Below, piece after piece: positions 7,955 to 15,992 of a stretch of 64,000 nt of DNA. How positions within the stretch are numbered: the stretch's first letter is position 1; each line of letters opens with the position of its first letter. A program made the position numbers and the translations under genes. This DNA comes from Caenispirillum bisanense (GTDB lineage Bacteria; Pseudomonadota; Alphaproteobacteria; Rhodospirillales; Rhodospirillaceae), in assembly GCF_900230255.1 (NCBI RefSeq), contig NZ_OCNJ01000007.1, positions 62,001 through 126,000 on the forward strand, written 5' to 3'. The notes under the pieces were generated by a model. That model did no database searches. It saw nothing but the letters and a program-made list of their open reading frames with translations, and had not been told where the DNA came from.

Positions 7955-9249
7955 AGGTGCTGCTGGTCACCGGCTTCTTTCCGCCGCACGCGCCGCTCGC
8001 CGCGACCCGCGCGCCCGCCCTCGCCCGCTTCCTGCGCGAGCGCGGCCACGGCGTGCGGGTGATCGGCGCCCGCAACACCGATTTCCCGCCGGTGCTCGAC
8101 CACGGCCTGCCGGAGGAGGACGTCACCTTCGCCCCCGTGGACGCACCGCAGAGCGCCCGCCTGCTGCTCGGCGCCCTCGTCCGCGGCAACGCCGCCGCCT
8201 GGAGGGGCCTCGCCGCGCCGCTGCGGACGGCGCAGGCCATCGCCGCCTGGCCCGACCAGCGCATCGGCTGGTTGCCGCACGCGCTGGAGGCCGCCGACCG
8301 CCTGTGCGCCCGCTGGAAGCCCGATGTCATGGTGGCGAGCGTGCCGCCCCATTCCGGCCTGCTGCTCGCCCGCCGCATCCACCGCCGCCACGGCATTCCC
8401 TGGGTGGCCGACCTGCGCGACCTGTGGACCGGGCACCCCTACTACGACGGCCGCGGGGTGGTGCGCCTGCTCGACGGCGCGGCGGAGCGGCTGGCGCTCG
8501 GCACGGCGGCGGGGCTGGTGACGGTGACCGAAGGCTGGCGCAGCCTGCTCGCCCGCCAGTGGCCGGGCAAGCCGGTGCGGCTGGTGCGCAACGGCTATGA
8601 GGAGGCCGACGACACGGCGGACCCGTCGGCCGAGGCCGAGGGGCCGCTGCGCATCGTCTATTCCGGCGTGCTCTACGGCGCCCGCCGCGACCCGCGGCCG
8701 CTGTTCGCCGCCGTCCGCACGCTCGGTCTCGGCCCCGACGACATCGCCATCCGCTTCTACGGCAGCGAGCCCGACCTCGTGCGCGCCCACATGGCCGAAT
8801 ACGGCCTCAGCGAGCCGGTCGTGGAGGTGCTGCCGCCGGTGAAGCGGGCGGAACTGCTGCCCATCCAGCGGGCCGCCGACGTGCTGCTGCTGCTGCGCTG
8901 GAACGACCCGCGCGAGAACGCCGTGCTGGCCGGCAAGCTGTTCGAATACATCGGCTGCCGCCGCCCCATCCTGTCGGTCGGCCTGACCACGGGGGAAGCC
9001 GCCGACATCCTGCGCGACGGCGGGCTCGGCGTGGTGGCCGACGACCCCGCCGTCATCGCCGCGCACCTCACCGATCTGCTGGCCGCCAAGCGGGCCGGCG
9101 GCGTTCCCGCCCCGCCCGCCGCCGCCGCCGAGAGCCACGCCCGGGCGCGCCAGTTCCTGCACCTGGAAGACCTGCTGCACGAGGTGACGGCGGCGCCCCG
9201 GCCCGCCCCGGCGGCCGCGCCGGTGGGCGCCGTGCGGCGGGGTTCCTAA
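7951..9249 (+). CDS. GT4-type glycosyltransferase
   Basis: Glycosyltransferase of 432 residues with a GT-B architecture. The N-terminal acceptor domain begins MKVLLVTGFFPPHAPLAATR and contains VADLRDLWTGHPY. The C-terminal donor domain has RLVRNGYEE, an RIVYSGVLYGARRDPRPLF strand-turn and the nucleotide-sugar contact region (AVLAGKLFEYIGCRRPILSV, about residues 330-350). Predicted cytoplasmic, adding a sugar during assembly of the same exopolysaccharide. ATG at 7951 overlaps the polymerase stop (ATGA), so the two are translationally coupled. Confidence 0.88.
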   Translation: MKVLLVTGFFPPHAPLAATRAPALARFLRERGHGVRVIGARNTDFPPVLDHGLPEEDVTFAPVDAPQSARLLLGALVRGNAAAWRGLAAPLRTAQAIAAWPDQRIGWLPHALEAADRLCARWKPDVMVASVPPHSGLLLARRIHRRHGIPWVADLRDLWTGHPYYDGRGVVRLLDGAAERLALGTAAGLVTVTEGWRSLLARQWPGKPVRLVRNGYEEADDTADPSAEAEGPLRIVYSGVLYGARRDPRPLFAAVRTLGLGPDDIAIRFYGSEPDLVRAHMAEYGLSEPVVEVLPPVKRAELLPIQRAADVLLLLRWNDPRENAVLAGKLFEYIGCRRPILSVGLTTGEAADILRDGGLGVVADDPAVIAAHLTDLLAAKRAGGVPAPPAAAAESHARARQFLHLEDLLHEVTAAPRPAPAAAPVGAVRRGS

Positions 9250-9331
9250 GGTGTACGTCGTGAAGCCGAATGGACGCCGCTGCCGCCCGCTCCCTACCAT
9301 CGGGAGGCACGCCGCTGCGGAGGGAAAGAGC

Positions 9332-9880
9332 ATGTTCAGGAAGGCCCTCGCCGGGCTCGTCGTCGCCCTGTGCACCGCCACGGCGGCGGCCCCGGCCGTC
9401 GCCGACGGGCCGGAGAAGATGGTCGGCCCCATCTGGAACCCGCACACCAAGTCCTACTTCGGGCTGGTGGACTCGCTCAGCAACAGCCGCACCTGGGACG
9501 AAGCGGCGCGCGCCGCGGCGTCGCGCTGGTTCAAGCGCACCCAGGGGCGCCTCGCCGTCATTCCCGACCGCGACACCCACGACTTCGTCATGACCACCTT
9601 CGCCAAGGCGCTCAACGACGACACGTGGTTCGGCCTGCGCTACTTCTGCTCCATCCGCAAGCTCATGTGGGTGGACGGGCGCATCCTGGAGACCTCGCCG
9701 GCCGGGGTGTGGCACCCGCAGTGGTTCCGCACCGCCAAGTCGAGCTGCGAGGGCGTGCGCTCCATGGGCTACATGCCGGTCTATTACCGCGACATGGGCG
9801 GCGTGGCGTCGTGGCAGGCCTCGGGCGAGATCAAGCGGTTCTACGACTACCTGATCGAATTCCCGACCGGAAAGCCCTGA
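9332..9880 (+). CDS. Secreted C-type-lectin-like protein
   Basis: Secreted protein of 182 residues: a signal peptide (MFRKALAGLVVALCTATAAA, cleavage about AVA-DG) followed by one domain with the order of C-type-lectin landmarks. These are a helix (SRTWDEAARAAA), then GRLAVIPDRDTHDFV, then WFGL at the WIGL position, MWVDGR at the W-x-DG position, and a later W with paired Cys. The fold call rests on motif order, so sugar binding is inference. I chose the ATG at 9332 because AGGGA lies just upstream and it begins the signal peptide; the frame is open to 9251. It sits inside the polysaccharide operon, so a role in holding or recognising the polymer is plausible. Confidence 0.7.
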   Translation: MFRKALAGLVVALCTATAAAPAVADGPEKMVGPIWNPHTKSYFGLVDSLSNSRTWDEAARAAASRWFKRTQGRLAVIPDRDTHDFVMTTFAKALNDDTWFGLRYFCSIRKLMWVDGRILETSPAGVWHPQWFRTAKSSCEGVRSMGYMPVYYRDMGGVASWQASGEIKRFYDYLIEFPTGKP

Positions 9881-9884
9881 GCCC

Positions 9885-11630
9885 ATGGCCGCCCTCTACG
9901 CCGTCTCCGGCCTGCCGGAGGACCGCCTGCGCGCCGCCGCCGACGGCCTGGACGACGCCCTGCGCCGCCAGGGCTTCGGCGGCCTGCGGCGGTTCCGCGG
10001 CGGCGCCGGCATCGTCGGCGTCACCGGCCCGCTGGAGGGCGAGGCGGCGGCGCTCGTCCATGCCGAACCCGACGGCAGCGCCACCATGGTCTGCGCCGGC
10101 ACCTTGTTCTACCGCGGCCACGCCGGCGGTGCCGCCATGCCGCGGCTGCTGCGCGACGTGCTGGCGGGGCGTGTGGAGGAAAGCCTGCTGTGGGGCTGTT
10201 TCGCCGTCGCCGTGGTCGCCGCCGACCGGGTGATCGTGTTCGGCGACCGCACCGGCACCTTCCACCTCTACGCCGCCGAGGGCGGCCGGCTGGTGTGTTC
10301 GTCCTTCCTCGCCCTGGCCGAGATCCTGCCGCGCCGCACCGTCGATGCGACCGCCGCCTACGACTACGTGTTCCACGGCGCGCCGCACGGCGGCATCACG
10401 CCCATCGCCGGCATCGGCCTGCTCGGCCCCGCCACCCGCACCACCACCGACCGCGACGGCCGCCAGATCACCGAGGGCCGCCCCTGCCCCATCCCCGACG
10501 AGCGGCGCGGCGAAACCCTGGACCAGAGCGCCGAGCGCTGCCTCGCCGTGCTCGACTCCCGCTTCGAGGACGTCGCCGACGGCTTCCGCGACCGCGCCGA
10601 CACCGCGCTGTCCGGCGGCTACGACAGCCGGCTCATCGTCGGCATGCTGCGGCGGCGCGGCAGCACGCCCGCCCTGCACGTCTATGGCCGCGCCGACAGC
10701 GACGACGTGCGCGTCGCCCGCGCCATCTGCAGCGGCGAGCGGCTCGCCCTCGACCACACCGACAAGGCGCGCCGCAAGCTGCCGCGCGACCCGGCGGAGA
10801 TGGCGGCCATCGTCCAGCGCAACCTGATCGCCTTCGACGGCTGGCCGTGCGACGGCGTGTTCGACGGCGGCGGCGACCTCGATACCCGACTGTCGCGCGT
10901 GCGCGGCGGCCGGGTGGCGCTCAACGGCGGCGGCGGCGAGGTCTTTCGCAACTTCTTCTACCTGCCCGACCGCCCGCTGACGCCCGACGAGATGCGCCGC
11001 GTGTTCTGGCGCCAGTACGATCCCGAGGTCGGCGGCGAATTGTTCGACCGCCGCGCCTATGCCCGCGACTTCGCCCGCCGCATCGGCGACACCTTCGGTG
11101 TGCCGCCCGACCTGCCGCTCGACCGCCAGCGCATCGACGGGCTCTACCCCTACTTCCGCTGCCGCTGGTGGATGGGGCGCAACACCAGCCTCAACGCGCG
11201 CTTCGGCGCCGGCCTGACGCCCTTCGCCGACCCCGAGGTGGTGGCGGCGGCGCTCGCGAGCCCGCGTCGCCATCGCAACTTCGGCCGCCTGCAGGCGCGC
11301 ATCATCCAGCGCGCCGACCCGGCGCTCGCCGCTTACGAGTCCGCCTACGGCCACGCCTTCGACCGGCCGCCGCCGCTGGTCCGCCGCGTGAAGGAGGGCC
11401 TGACGCTGGCCCGCCCGCCATGGCTGCGGGCGCGCGGCTACGGCCTGCGCCGCCTGCCCGCCAAGCTGCCGCCGGCGCTCGACCCGGCGCGGGTGGCGGG
11501 CGTGCTCGGCCCGACCATGGCCTATGTCGGGCGGCTGTTCCGCATGGACCGGCTGCGCGACCCCGGCCAGCTCAACCGGGCACTGACGCTGGAGGTGCTG
11601 TATCGCCACCTCGACGCCGAATGGGCCTGA
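9885..11630 (+). CDS. Asparagine synthase-like protein without a glutaminase cysteine
   Basis: Protein of 581 residues related to the asparagine synthase / beta-lactam synthetase family. The C-terminal synthase half has the ATP-binding PP-loop SGGYDSR (about residues 243-249), so it probably adenylates a carboxylate. The N-terminal half resembles a class II amidotransferase domain, but the protein begins MAALYAV and has no Cys at position 2. It therefore should not hydrolyse glutamine and must use another amine donor or have lost that step. It starts 5 bases after the lectin-like gene. Homologues are frequent in exopolysaccharide loci, where they are thought to amidate uronic acids; here that is inference. 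Confidence 0.8.
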   Translation: MAALYAVSGLPEDRLRAAADGLDDALRRQGFGGLRRFRGGAGIVGVTGPLEGEAAALVHAEPDGSATMVCAGTLFYRGHAGGAAMPRLLRDVLAGRVEESLLWGCFAVAVVAADRVIVFGDRTGTFHLYAAEGGRLVCSSFLALAEILPRRTVDATAAYDYVFHGAPHGGITPIAGIGLLGPATRTTTDRDGRQITEGRPCPIPDERRGETLDQSAERCLAVLDSRFEDVADGFRDRADTALSGGYDSRLIVGMLRRRGSTPALHVYGRADSDDVRVARAICSGERLALDHTDKARRKLPRDPAEMAAIVQRNLIAFDGWPCDGVFDGGGDLDTRLSRVRGGRVALNGGGGEVFRNFFYLPDRPLTPDEMRRVFWRQYDPEVGGELFDRRAYARDFARRIGDTFGVPPDLPLDRQRIDGLYPYFRCRWWMGRNTSLNARFGAGLTPFADPEVVAAALASPRRHRNFGRLQARIIQRADPALAAYESAYGHAFDRPPPLVRRVKEGLTLARPPWLRARGYGLRRLPAKLPPALDPARVAGVLGPTMAYVGRLFRMDRLRDPGQLNRALTLEVLYRHLDAEWA

Positions 11631-11653
11631 CACCGTTGCCAGGGAGCCGCCGC

Positions 11654-12739
11654 ATGTTCCGCACCGCCACCCATCGCCCGGCCGACCTGCCGCCCGGCCA
11701 TTCCCCGGTGCTGGCGGTGATCGTCGATACCGAAGAGGAATTCGACTGGACCAAGCCCCTGTCGCGCGGCAACCGCGGCGTCACCGCCATCGACGCGCTG
11801 GAGGCCTCGCACGAGGCGGTCTACGACGCCCTCGGCCTGAAGCCGGCCTACGTCATCGACCACCCGGTGGCGGCGACGCCGTCGTCGGCCCGCATCCTGC
11901 GCCGCCTGCAGGACGCGGGGCGGTGCGAGGTCGGCACCCACCTGCACCCCTGGGTCAACCCGCCCGACGCCGAGATCGTCACCAGCACCACCTCCTACGC
12001 CGGCAACCTGCCGGCGGAACTGGAGCACGCCAAGCTCGCCCTGCTGACGGACGTCATCGGCGACGCCATGGGCCGCCGCCCCATCCTCTACAAGGCCGGG
12101 CGCTACGGCGCCGGGCCGAACACGGCAGGCATCCTGGCCGGGCTCGGCTACCGCATGGACGCCAGCGTGGTGCCGTGGATGAGCTTCGGCGACGACGGCG
12201 GCCCCGACTTCCGGGCCATCCGGGTGCAGCCCTACTGGTTTTCCGGCGACGACGACGGCGCCGGCGAGCCGCTGCTGGAACTGCCGCTCACCAGCGGCTT
12301 CTGCGGCCTGCTACGCGGCCTCGGGCCGCGGCTGCACGGGCCGGTGACGCGCCCCCTCGGCATGCGCCTGCACCTGCCCGGCCTGCTCGCCCGCAGCCGC
12401 CTGTTCGAGCGCGTGCGCCTGTCGCCGGAAGGCTGCACCCTGGCCGAGATGCAGCGCCTGACCCGCGCCCTGCTGCGCGACGGCGTGCGCGTCTTCACGC
12501 TGACCTACCACAGCCCCTCGGTCGCCGTCGGGCACACACCCTATGTGCGCAGCGAGGAGCAGCGCCGCGCCTTCCTCGCCACCATCGCCACCTATGCGAC
12601 GTGGTTCCGCGACAGCCTGGGCGGCACCTTCCGCACGCCGAGCGAGATCCTCGCCGTCCTGCAGCGCCCCGGCGCCGATCGCGCCCCCGGCGTCCCGGCC
12701 GACGGCGACCGCCCTGCCGCCGCCGCCCGCGTCGCCTGA
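11654..12739 (+). CDS. NodB-type polysaccharide deacetylase
   Basis: Protein of 361 residues of the carbohydrate esterase 4 / NodB superfamily, similar to the WalW-type branch. The metal-binding Asp lies in VIVDTEEEFDW (about D25) and the His pair in GTHLHPW (about residues 95-100); a GRYGAG motif follows. It should remove acetyl groups from amino sugars of the polymer or its precursor. There is no clear signal peptide, which favours a cytoplasmic site. I chose the ATG at 11654 because AGGGAG precedes it; an in-frame ATG at 11621, inside the previous gene, is the alternative. It is part of the rightward polysaccharide operon. Confidence 0.85.
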   Translation: MFRTATHRPADLPPGHSPVLAVIVDTEEEFDWTKPLSRGNRGVTAIDALEASHEAVYDALGLKPAYVIDHPVAATPSSARILRRLQDAGRCEVGTHLHPWVNPPDAEIVTSTTSYAGNLPAELEHAKLALLTDVIGDAMGRRPILYKAGRYGAGPNTAGILAGLGYRMDASVVPWMSFGDDGGPDFRAIRVQPYWFSGDDDGAGEPLLELPLTSGFCGLLRGLGPRLHGPVTRPLGMRLHLPGLLARSRLFERVRLSPEGCTLAEMQRLTRALLRDGVRVFTLTYHSPSVAVGHTPYVRSEEQRRAFLATIATYATWFRDSLGGTFRTPSEILAVLQRPGADRAPGVPADGDRPAAAARVA

Positions 12740-12767
12740 TTTCCTCCTGCCCCGGGAGACCGCCGCC

Positions 12768-14042
12768 ATGTCCCAGATCCGTGCCGTCCTGCTCGCCGCC
12801 GCCCTGTCCGCCGCCGGCCTCGCCGGACCGGCCGTGGAGGCGGCCGCGGCCACCCTGGAGGTCGGGCCGACGCGCCAGTTCTTCCGCCCGAGCGACGCCG
12901 CCAAGGTGGCCCGCGACGGCGACGAGGTGGTCATCGACGCCGGCGTCTACGAAGGCGACGTGGCGGTGTGGAAGGCGAACGACCTGGTCCTGCGCAGCCG
13001 CGACGGCCGCGCCCACCTGCAAAGCAACGGCGCCGTCGCCCAAGGCAAGGCCATCTGGGTCATCGCCGGCAGCGGCGTCACGGTGTCGGGCATGGAGTTC
13101 TCGGGCGCCGCCGCCGCCGACAAGAACGGCGCCGGCATCCGGCTGGAAGGCGGCGGCGACCTGACGGTGCGCGACAGCGTCTTCCACGACAACCAGATGG
13201 GCCTTCTGACCGGCAACGAGGGTACGTCGACCATCGTCATCGAAGGCTCGGAGTTCTACCGCAACGGCGAGGGGGTGGAGGGCGGCAACCGCGTCGGCCA
13301 CAACATCTACGTCGGCGTGGCGAAGAGCTTCACCCTGCGCCATTCCTCGTCGCACCACGCCGTGCGCGGCCATCTGGTCAAGAGCCGCGCCGCCCGCAAC
13401 CTGATCGCCTACAACGAGCTCGCCGACATGATCGACGGCACCTCGAGCTATCTGGTCGACCTGCCGGTCGGCGGCGACAGCGTGCTGATCGGCAACGTGT
13501 TCCAGCAGGGGCCGGGCACCGAGAACCACACGCTGGTGTCCTACGGCGCCGAGAAGAAGAACGCGCCCATCGGCCGGCTCTACGTGGTCAACAACACCTT
13601 CGTGAACCAGAACGACGACGGCATCTTCGTCGCCAACTACGGCGTCGAGCCGGTGACGCTCGTCAACAACCTCTACCAGGGCCCCGGCCGGCTGGTGCAG
13701 GGCGACCACCGCCAGCAGGCCTTCCTGCACGCGCCGGCCCGCATCGGCGAGAAGGGCCTGGTGGCGAGCGTCATGGAAAACCCCGGCCAGTTGCTCGACC
13801 TCGCCAAGGCGATGATCGCCGACGGCGGCGACGTGGGCGGATTCGCCTTCCGCGACCCGCTGCAGCTCGACTTCCACCTCACCGCCGCCAGCCCCGCCAT
13901 CGACCGCGGCATCGACCCCGGCAGCACCCCCTGGGGCGAGAGCCTGCTGCCCGCCGCCCAGTACCGCCACCCGCTGGCGGAGGAACCGCGCCGGGTGAGC
14001 GGCGCGGCGCCGGACCTCGGGGCCTACGAGTTCACCGACTGA
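12768..14042 (+). CDS. Secreted right-handed beta-helix protein
   Basis: Protein of 424 residues with a signal peptide (MSQIRAVLLAAALSAAGLAG, then AVEAAAA). The body is a series of short repeats rich in V, I, G, N and D, typical of a parallel beta-helix: GVTVSGMEFSG, LTVRDSVFHDNQMG, IVIEGSEFYRNG and LYVVNNTFVNQNDDG. Such proteins are often polysaccharide lyases or epimerases, but I see no diagnostic catalytic motif. Its place as last gene of the operon suggests trimming, epimerising or anchoring the exported polymer. ATG at 12768 follows CCCGGGAGAC; a strong hairpin terminator lies 24 bases past the stop. Confidence 0.85.
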   Translation: MSQIRAVLLAAALSAAGLAGPAVEAAAATLEVGPTRQFFRPSDAAKVARDGDEVVIDAGVYEGDVAVWKANDLVLRSRDGRAHLQSNGAVAQGKAIWVIAGSGVTVSGMEFSGAAAADKNGAGIRLEGGGDLTVRDSVFHDNQMGLLTGNEGTSTIVIEGSEFYRNGEGVEGGNRVGHNIYVGVAKSFTLRHSSSHHAVRGHLVKSRAARNLIAYNELADMIDGTSSYLVDLPVGGDSVLIGNVFQQGPGTENHTLVSYGAEKKNAPIGRLYVVNNTFVNQNDDGIFVANYGVEPVTLVNNLYQGPGRLVQGDHRQQAFLHAPARIGEKGLVASVMENPGQLLDLAKAMIADGGDVGGFAFRDPLQLDFHLTAASPAIDRGIDPGSTPWGESLLPAAQYRHPLAEEPRRVSGAAPDLGAYEFTD

Positions 14043-14065
14043 GGCGCTTCACCCCGCAAACGGCA

Positions 14066-14091
14066 GATGGCCGGGGCGAGCCCCGGCCATC
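14066..14091. terminator. Bidirectional terminator hairpin
   Basis: A perfect 11-bp stem (GATGGCCGGGG / CCCCGGCCATC) with a 4-base loop, followed on the plus strand by GACTTTCC. It lies between two converging genes, the beta-helix gene and the small gene at 14146-14328, and probably ends both transcripts. Confidence 0.65.
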
Positions 14092-14145
14092 GACTTTCCG
14101 GGCGAACCCGGCATCCCAGTCCCGCGGTACCGCCGTGGGCCGCGA

Positions 14146-14328
14146 TCACTCGCCCCGGTTTCCGAAGAAACCGCCGGCCGGGCGCATGCGCGACAGGCTG
14201 GCGAAGGGCGACAGGCCGGCGAAGGCCGGGGTGATGCGGTGAGCGCCGTCCAGCGCCGAGGCGCGGCGCGGCTCGCGCTCGCGGTCGACGGTCTTCCAGA
14301 AGTCCTCGAGATCGTGCGGACCCAACAT
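14146..14328 (-). CDS. Small unrecognised protein (60 residues)
   Basis: A short reading frame encoding a soluble, Arg/Pro/Phe-rich protein that begins MLGPHDLEDFWKTVDRERE and ends GGFFGNRGE. I do not recognise it. Support for expression comes from a sigma-70-type promoter at 14469-14497 on the same strand, a GAGGGG sequence 9 bases before the ATG, and a terminator hairpin just downstream. In-frame upstream ATGs at 14424 and 14439 would give longer versions. The composition is plausible for a real protein, but the call remains moderate. Confidence 0.5.
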   Translation of the reverse strand: MLGPHDLEDFWKTVDREREPRRASALDGAHRITPAFAGLSPFASLSRMRPAGGFFGNRGE

Positions 14329-14468
14329 AGGCTCAATCCCCTCGTCTGGTCGTGGTTCTTGCTTGCGTCCGTTCCGGCCCTGCTGCTCCCTCCTCGGATC
14401 AGCAACGCCGGTGCGATGGGCCATGTTGCTCCGCAGCATCCCTGGCGGAATGGCCTCTGGTTGAAGCC

Positions 14469-14497
14469 GTTACACACCACGGAAACAAATTTGTCAA
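14469..14497 (-). promoter_or_regulatory. Sigma-70-type promoter for the small gene
   Basis: On the minus strand, TTGACA (14497-14492) is separated by exactly 17 bases from TGTAAC (14474-14469). This is a very good -35 and a fair -10, in a locally AT-richer stretch. Transcription would start near 14462 and run towards the small gene at 14328, leaving a leader of about 130 bases. Confidence 0.6.
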
Positions 14498-14572
14498 ATG
14501 ACATCTGCTGACGAAACATCCTTGCGTATGCGCACGACGTGCGGGCGCCGCATAGACCAGAGGATGCAAGCA

Positions 14573-14598
14573 CTTACCCGACAGGTGATACCTAAGGA
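14573..14598. promoter_or_regulatory. Shared motif, copy 2, at the right end of the polysaccharide locus
   Basis: ACCCGACAGGTGA followed by CCTAA repeats the motif at 6550-6579 with only two substitutions in the core. The identity is long enough to be unlikely by chance. It lies outside coding sequence, just beyond the polysaccharide locus, which suggests a common regulator. The factor is unknown. Confidence 0.4.
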
Positions 14599-14769
14599 GC
14601 ATGCGACCTCGGCAAAGCGGCACCGGGTCGTCCTTCCGAGCTCGTGCCGGCGGCGGCGCGACTCTTCGCATCCGCGCAATGGTGGGGCGCGGCGCCGGCC
14701 GGCGGGCGGCCATGGGGGTCTACATGGGCGCCGCCGGCGCCGCTTCAACGGCCGTGGAACGGTTTCCGC

Positions 14770-15192
14770 TCAGCGGCCCGCCACGCGGTCGCGGATGCGG
14801 TCTTCCTGGGCGGCCAGGTCGGGGGTCAGGGCGTCGCCGAAGTCCTCGGCCTCGAAGATCGGGCGGATCTCGATGGCGCTCGGGCCCGGCATGGGGTTGG
14901 GGCAGCGCTTCAGCCACGCCACCGCCTCGTCCATGTCGGCGACCTGCCAGATCCAGAACCCGGCGAGAAGCTCCTCGGTAGCCGCGAAGGGGCCGTCGGC
15001 GACGGTGCGCGCGGCACCGTCGAACAGCACCCGCTTGCCCTTCGACGACGGGTGCAGGCCCTCCCCGGCCAGCAGAATGCCGGCTTCCGCCAATTCCTCG
15101 TTGTAGCGGCCCATGGCTTCCAGCATCTCGGTGGAGGGCATGATGCCCGCCTCGCTGTCGGCCGTCGCCTTCACCAGAACCATCACACGCAT
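14770..15192 (-). CDS. YCII / DGPF-domain protein
   Basis: A 140-residue protein with the YCII-like fold (DGPF family). It shows MRVMVLVKATADSEAG at the N-terminus, the signature DGPFAATEELLAGFWIW in the middle (about residues 66-82), and a DMDEAVAWL helix. Family members resemble muconolactone isomerase folds and often sit next to ECF sigma factors; none is present here, and the function is unknown. AGGAGG precedes the ATG at 15192. It is downstream of the amidotransferase gene in the same direction, 95 bases away, and may be part of that transcript. Confidence 0.85.
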   Translation of the reverse strand: MRVMVLVKATADSEAGIMPSTEMLEAMGRYNEELAEAGILLAGEGLHPSSKGKRVLFDGAARTVADGPFAATEELLAGFWIWQVADMDEAVAWLKRCPNPMPGPSAIEIRPIFEAEDFGDALTPDLAAQEDRIRDRVAGR

Positions 15193-15287
15193 GATCGTCT
15201 TCCTCCTGGGCAGGGGGGCTCGCATCGGCCCCGTCTCCTGGAAGACGATCGGCACCGGGCGCCCCCGACAGCGCCGGGGTGGATTTT

Positions 15288-15992
15288 TCAGTCGGTGCAG
15301 CGGCCGGCGGCGCAATCGACCGCCTGTTCGACCAGCGCCTTCAGCAGGTTGGACTGGCTGTGGGCGTAGAACAGGAACTCGGGGTGCCACTGCACCCCCA
15401 CCAGCAGCGGGTCGGCCTCGCGCTCGATGCCCTGCACGACGCCGTGGTCGTCGCGCGCCACCACGCGCAGGCCCTGGCCGGGCTGGTCCACCGACTGGTG
15501 GTGCAGGCTGTTGACCTTCAGCCGCCGCCGCCCGCCGAGCAGGCGCGACAGCCGCGAGTCGGCCTCCACCTCCACCCACTTCTTGGGCAGGATGGTCCGC
15601 ATGTAGGGCGCCTCGTGGTAGACCTTGCGGATCTCCTGGTGCAGGGTGCCGCCGCAGTGGACGTTGATCATCTGCGACCCGCGACACACCCCCAGCACCG
15701 GCAGGCCGCGGCGGAAGGCCTCGTCGAGGGCGGCGCGTTCCAGGCGGTCGCGCTCGGGGTCGATGCGCACGTCGAGGGTCAGTTCGCCGCCGTAGATCTC
15801 GGCGCCGATGTCGTCGCCGCCGCCGAGCAGCAGGCCGTCCACCGCCCGCAGCGCCTCCGGCCCGTCGTCGGCGGTGATGCGCCGCGGCTGGCCGCCGGCG
15901 AGGCGGATGGCGAGGCGGTTGGCCATCCACATCCAGCGGCCGCCGCGCCGGCTGGCCGTCACCCCGATGACCGGCCTCACGGCGTCAGCCAT
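15288..15992 (-). CDS. Class I glutamine amidotransferase-like hydrolase (peptidase C26)
   Basis: Protein of 234 residues in the gamma-glutamyl-GABA hydrolase / PuuD branch of class I amidotransferases. The catalytic triad is visible: Cys103 in GVCRGSQ, then His203 and Glu205 in VQWHPE. It should cleave a gamma-glutamyl amide bond or deliver ammonia. The gene overlaps the 3' end of the amidoligase gene by 16 bases, so the two are translated together. Known of the family: amidoligase-amidotransferase pairs have been noted by comparative genomics as probable makers or degraders of small gamma-glutamyl-type compounds. Which reaction this pair performs is unknown. Confidence 0.88.
   Translation of the reverse strand: MADAVRPVIGVTASRRGGRWMWMANRLAIRLAGGQPRRITADDGPEALRAVDGLLLGGGDDIGAEIYGGELTLDVRIDPERDRLERAALDEAFRRGLPVLGVCRGSQMINVHCGGTLHQEIRKVYHEAPYMRTILPKKWVEVEADSRLSRLLGGRRRLKVNSLHHQSVDQPGQGLRVVARDDHGVVQGIEREADPLLVGVQWHPEFLFYAHSQSNLLKALVEQAVDCAAGRCTD

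Larger units (their letters stand above)
14329..14769. other. Intergenic region with promoter and shared motif
   Basis: About 440 bases between the small leftward gene and the YCII gene. Open frames on the plus strand here have no ribosome site or protein-like composition, and I treat them as chance. The region holds a minus-strand promoter (14469-14497) and the second copy of the ACCCGAC-type motif (14573-14598). The stretch 14640-14760 shows nothing I can interpret. Confidence 0.5.

Noticed and set aside
10190-11653. Upstream extension of the deacetylase reading frame
   Set aside because: It overlaps the asparagine-synthase-like gene and is an Arg/Pro-rich shadow of it.
14498-15106. A 202-codon plus-strand frame across the intergenic region and the YCII gene
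   Set aside because: It is antisense to the YCII gene over half its length, has no ribosome site, and has an Arg/Ser-rich chance composition.
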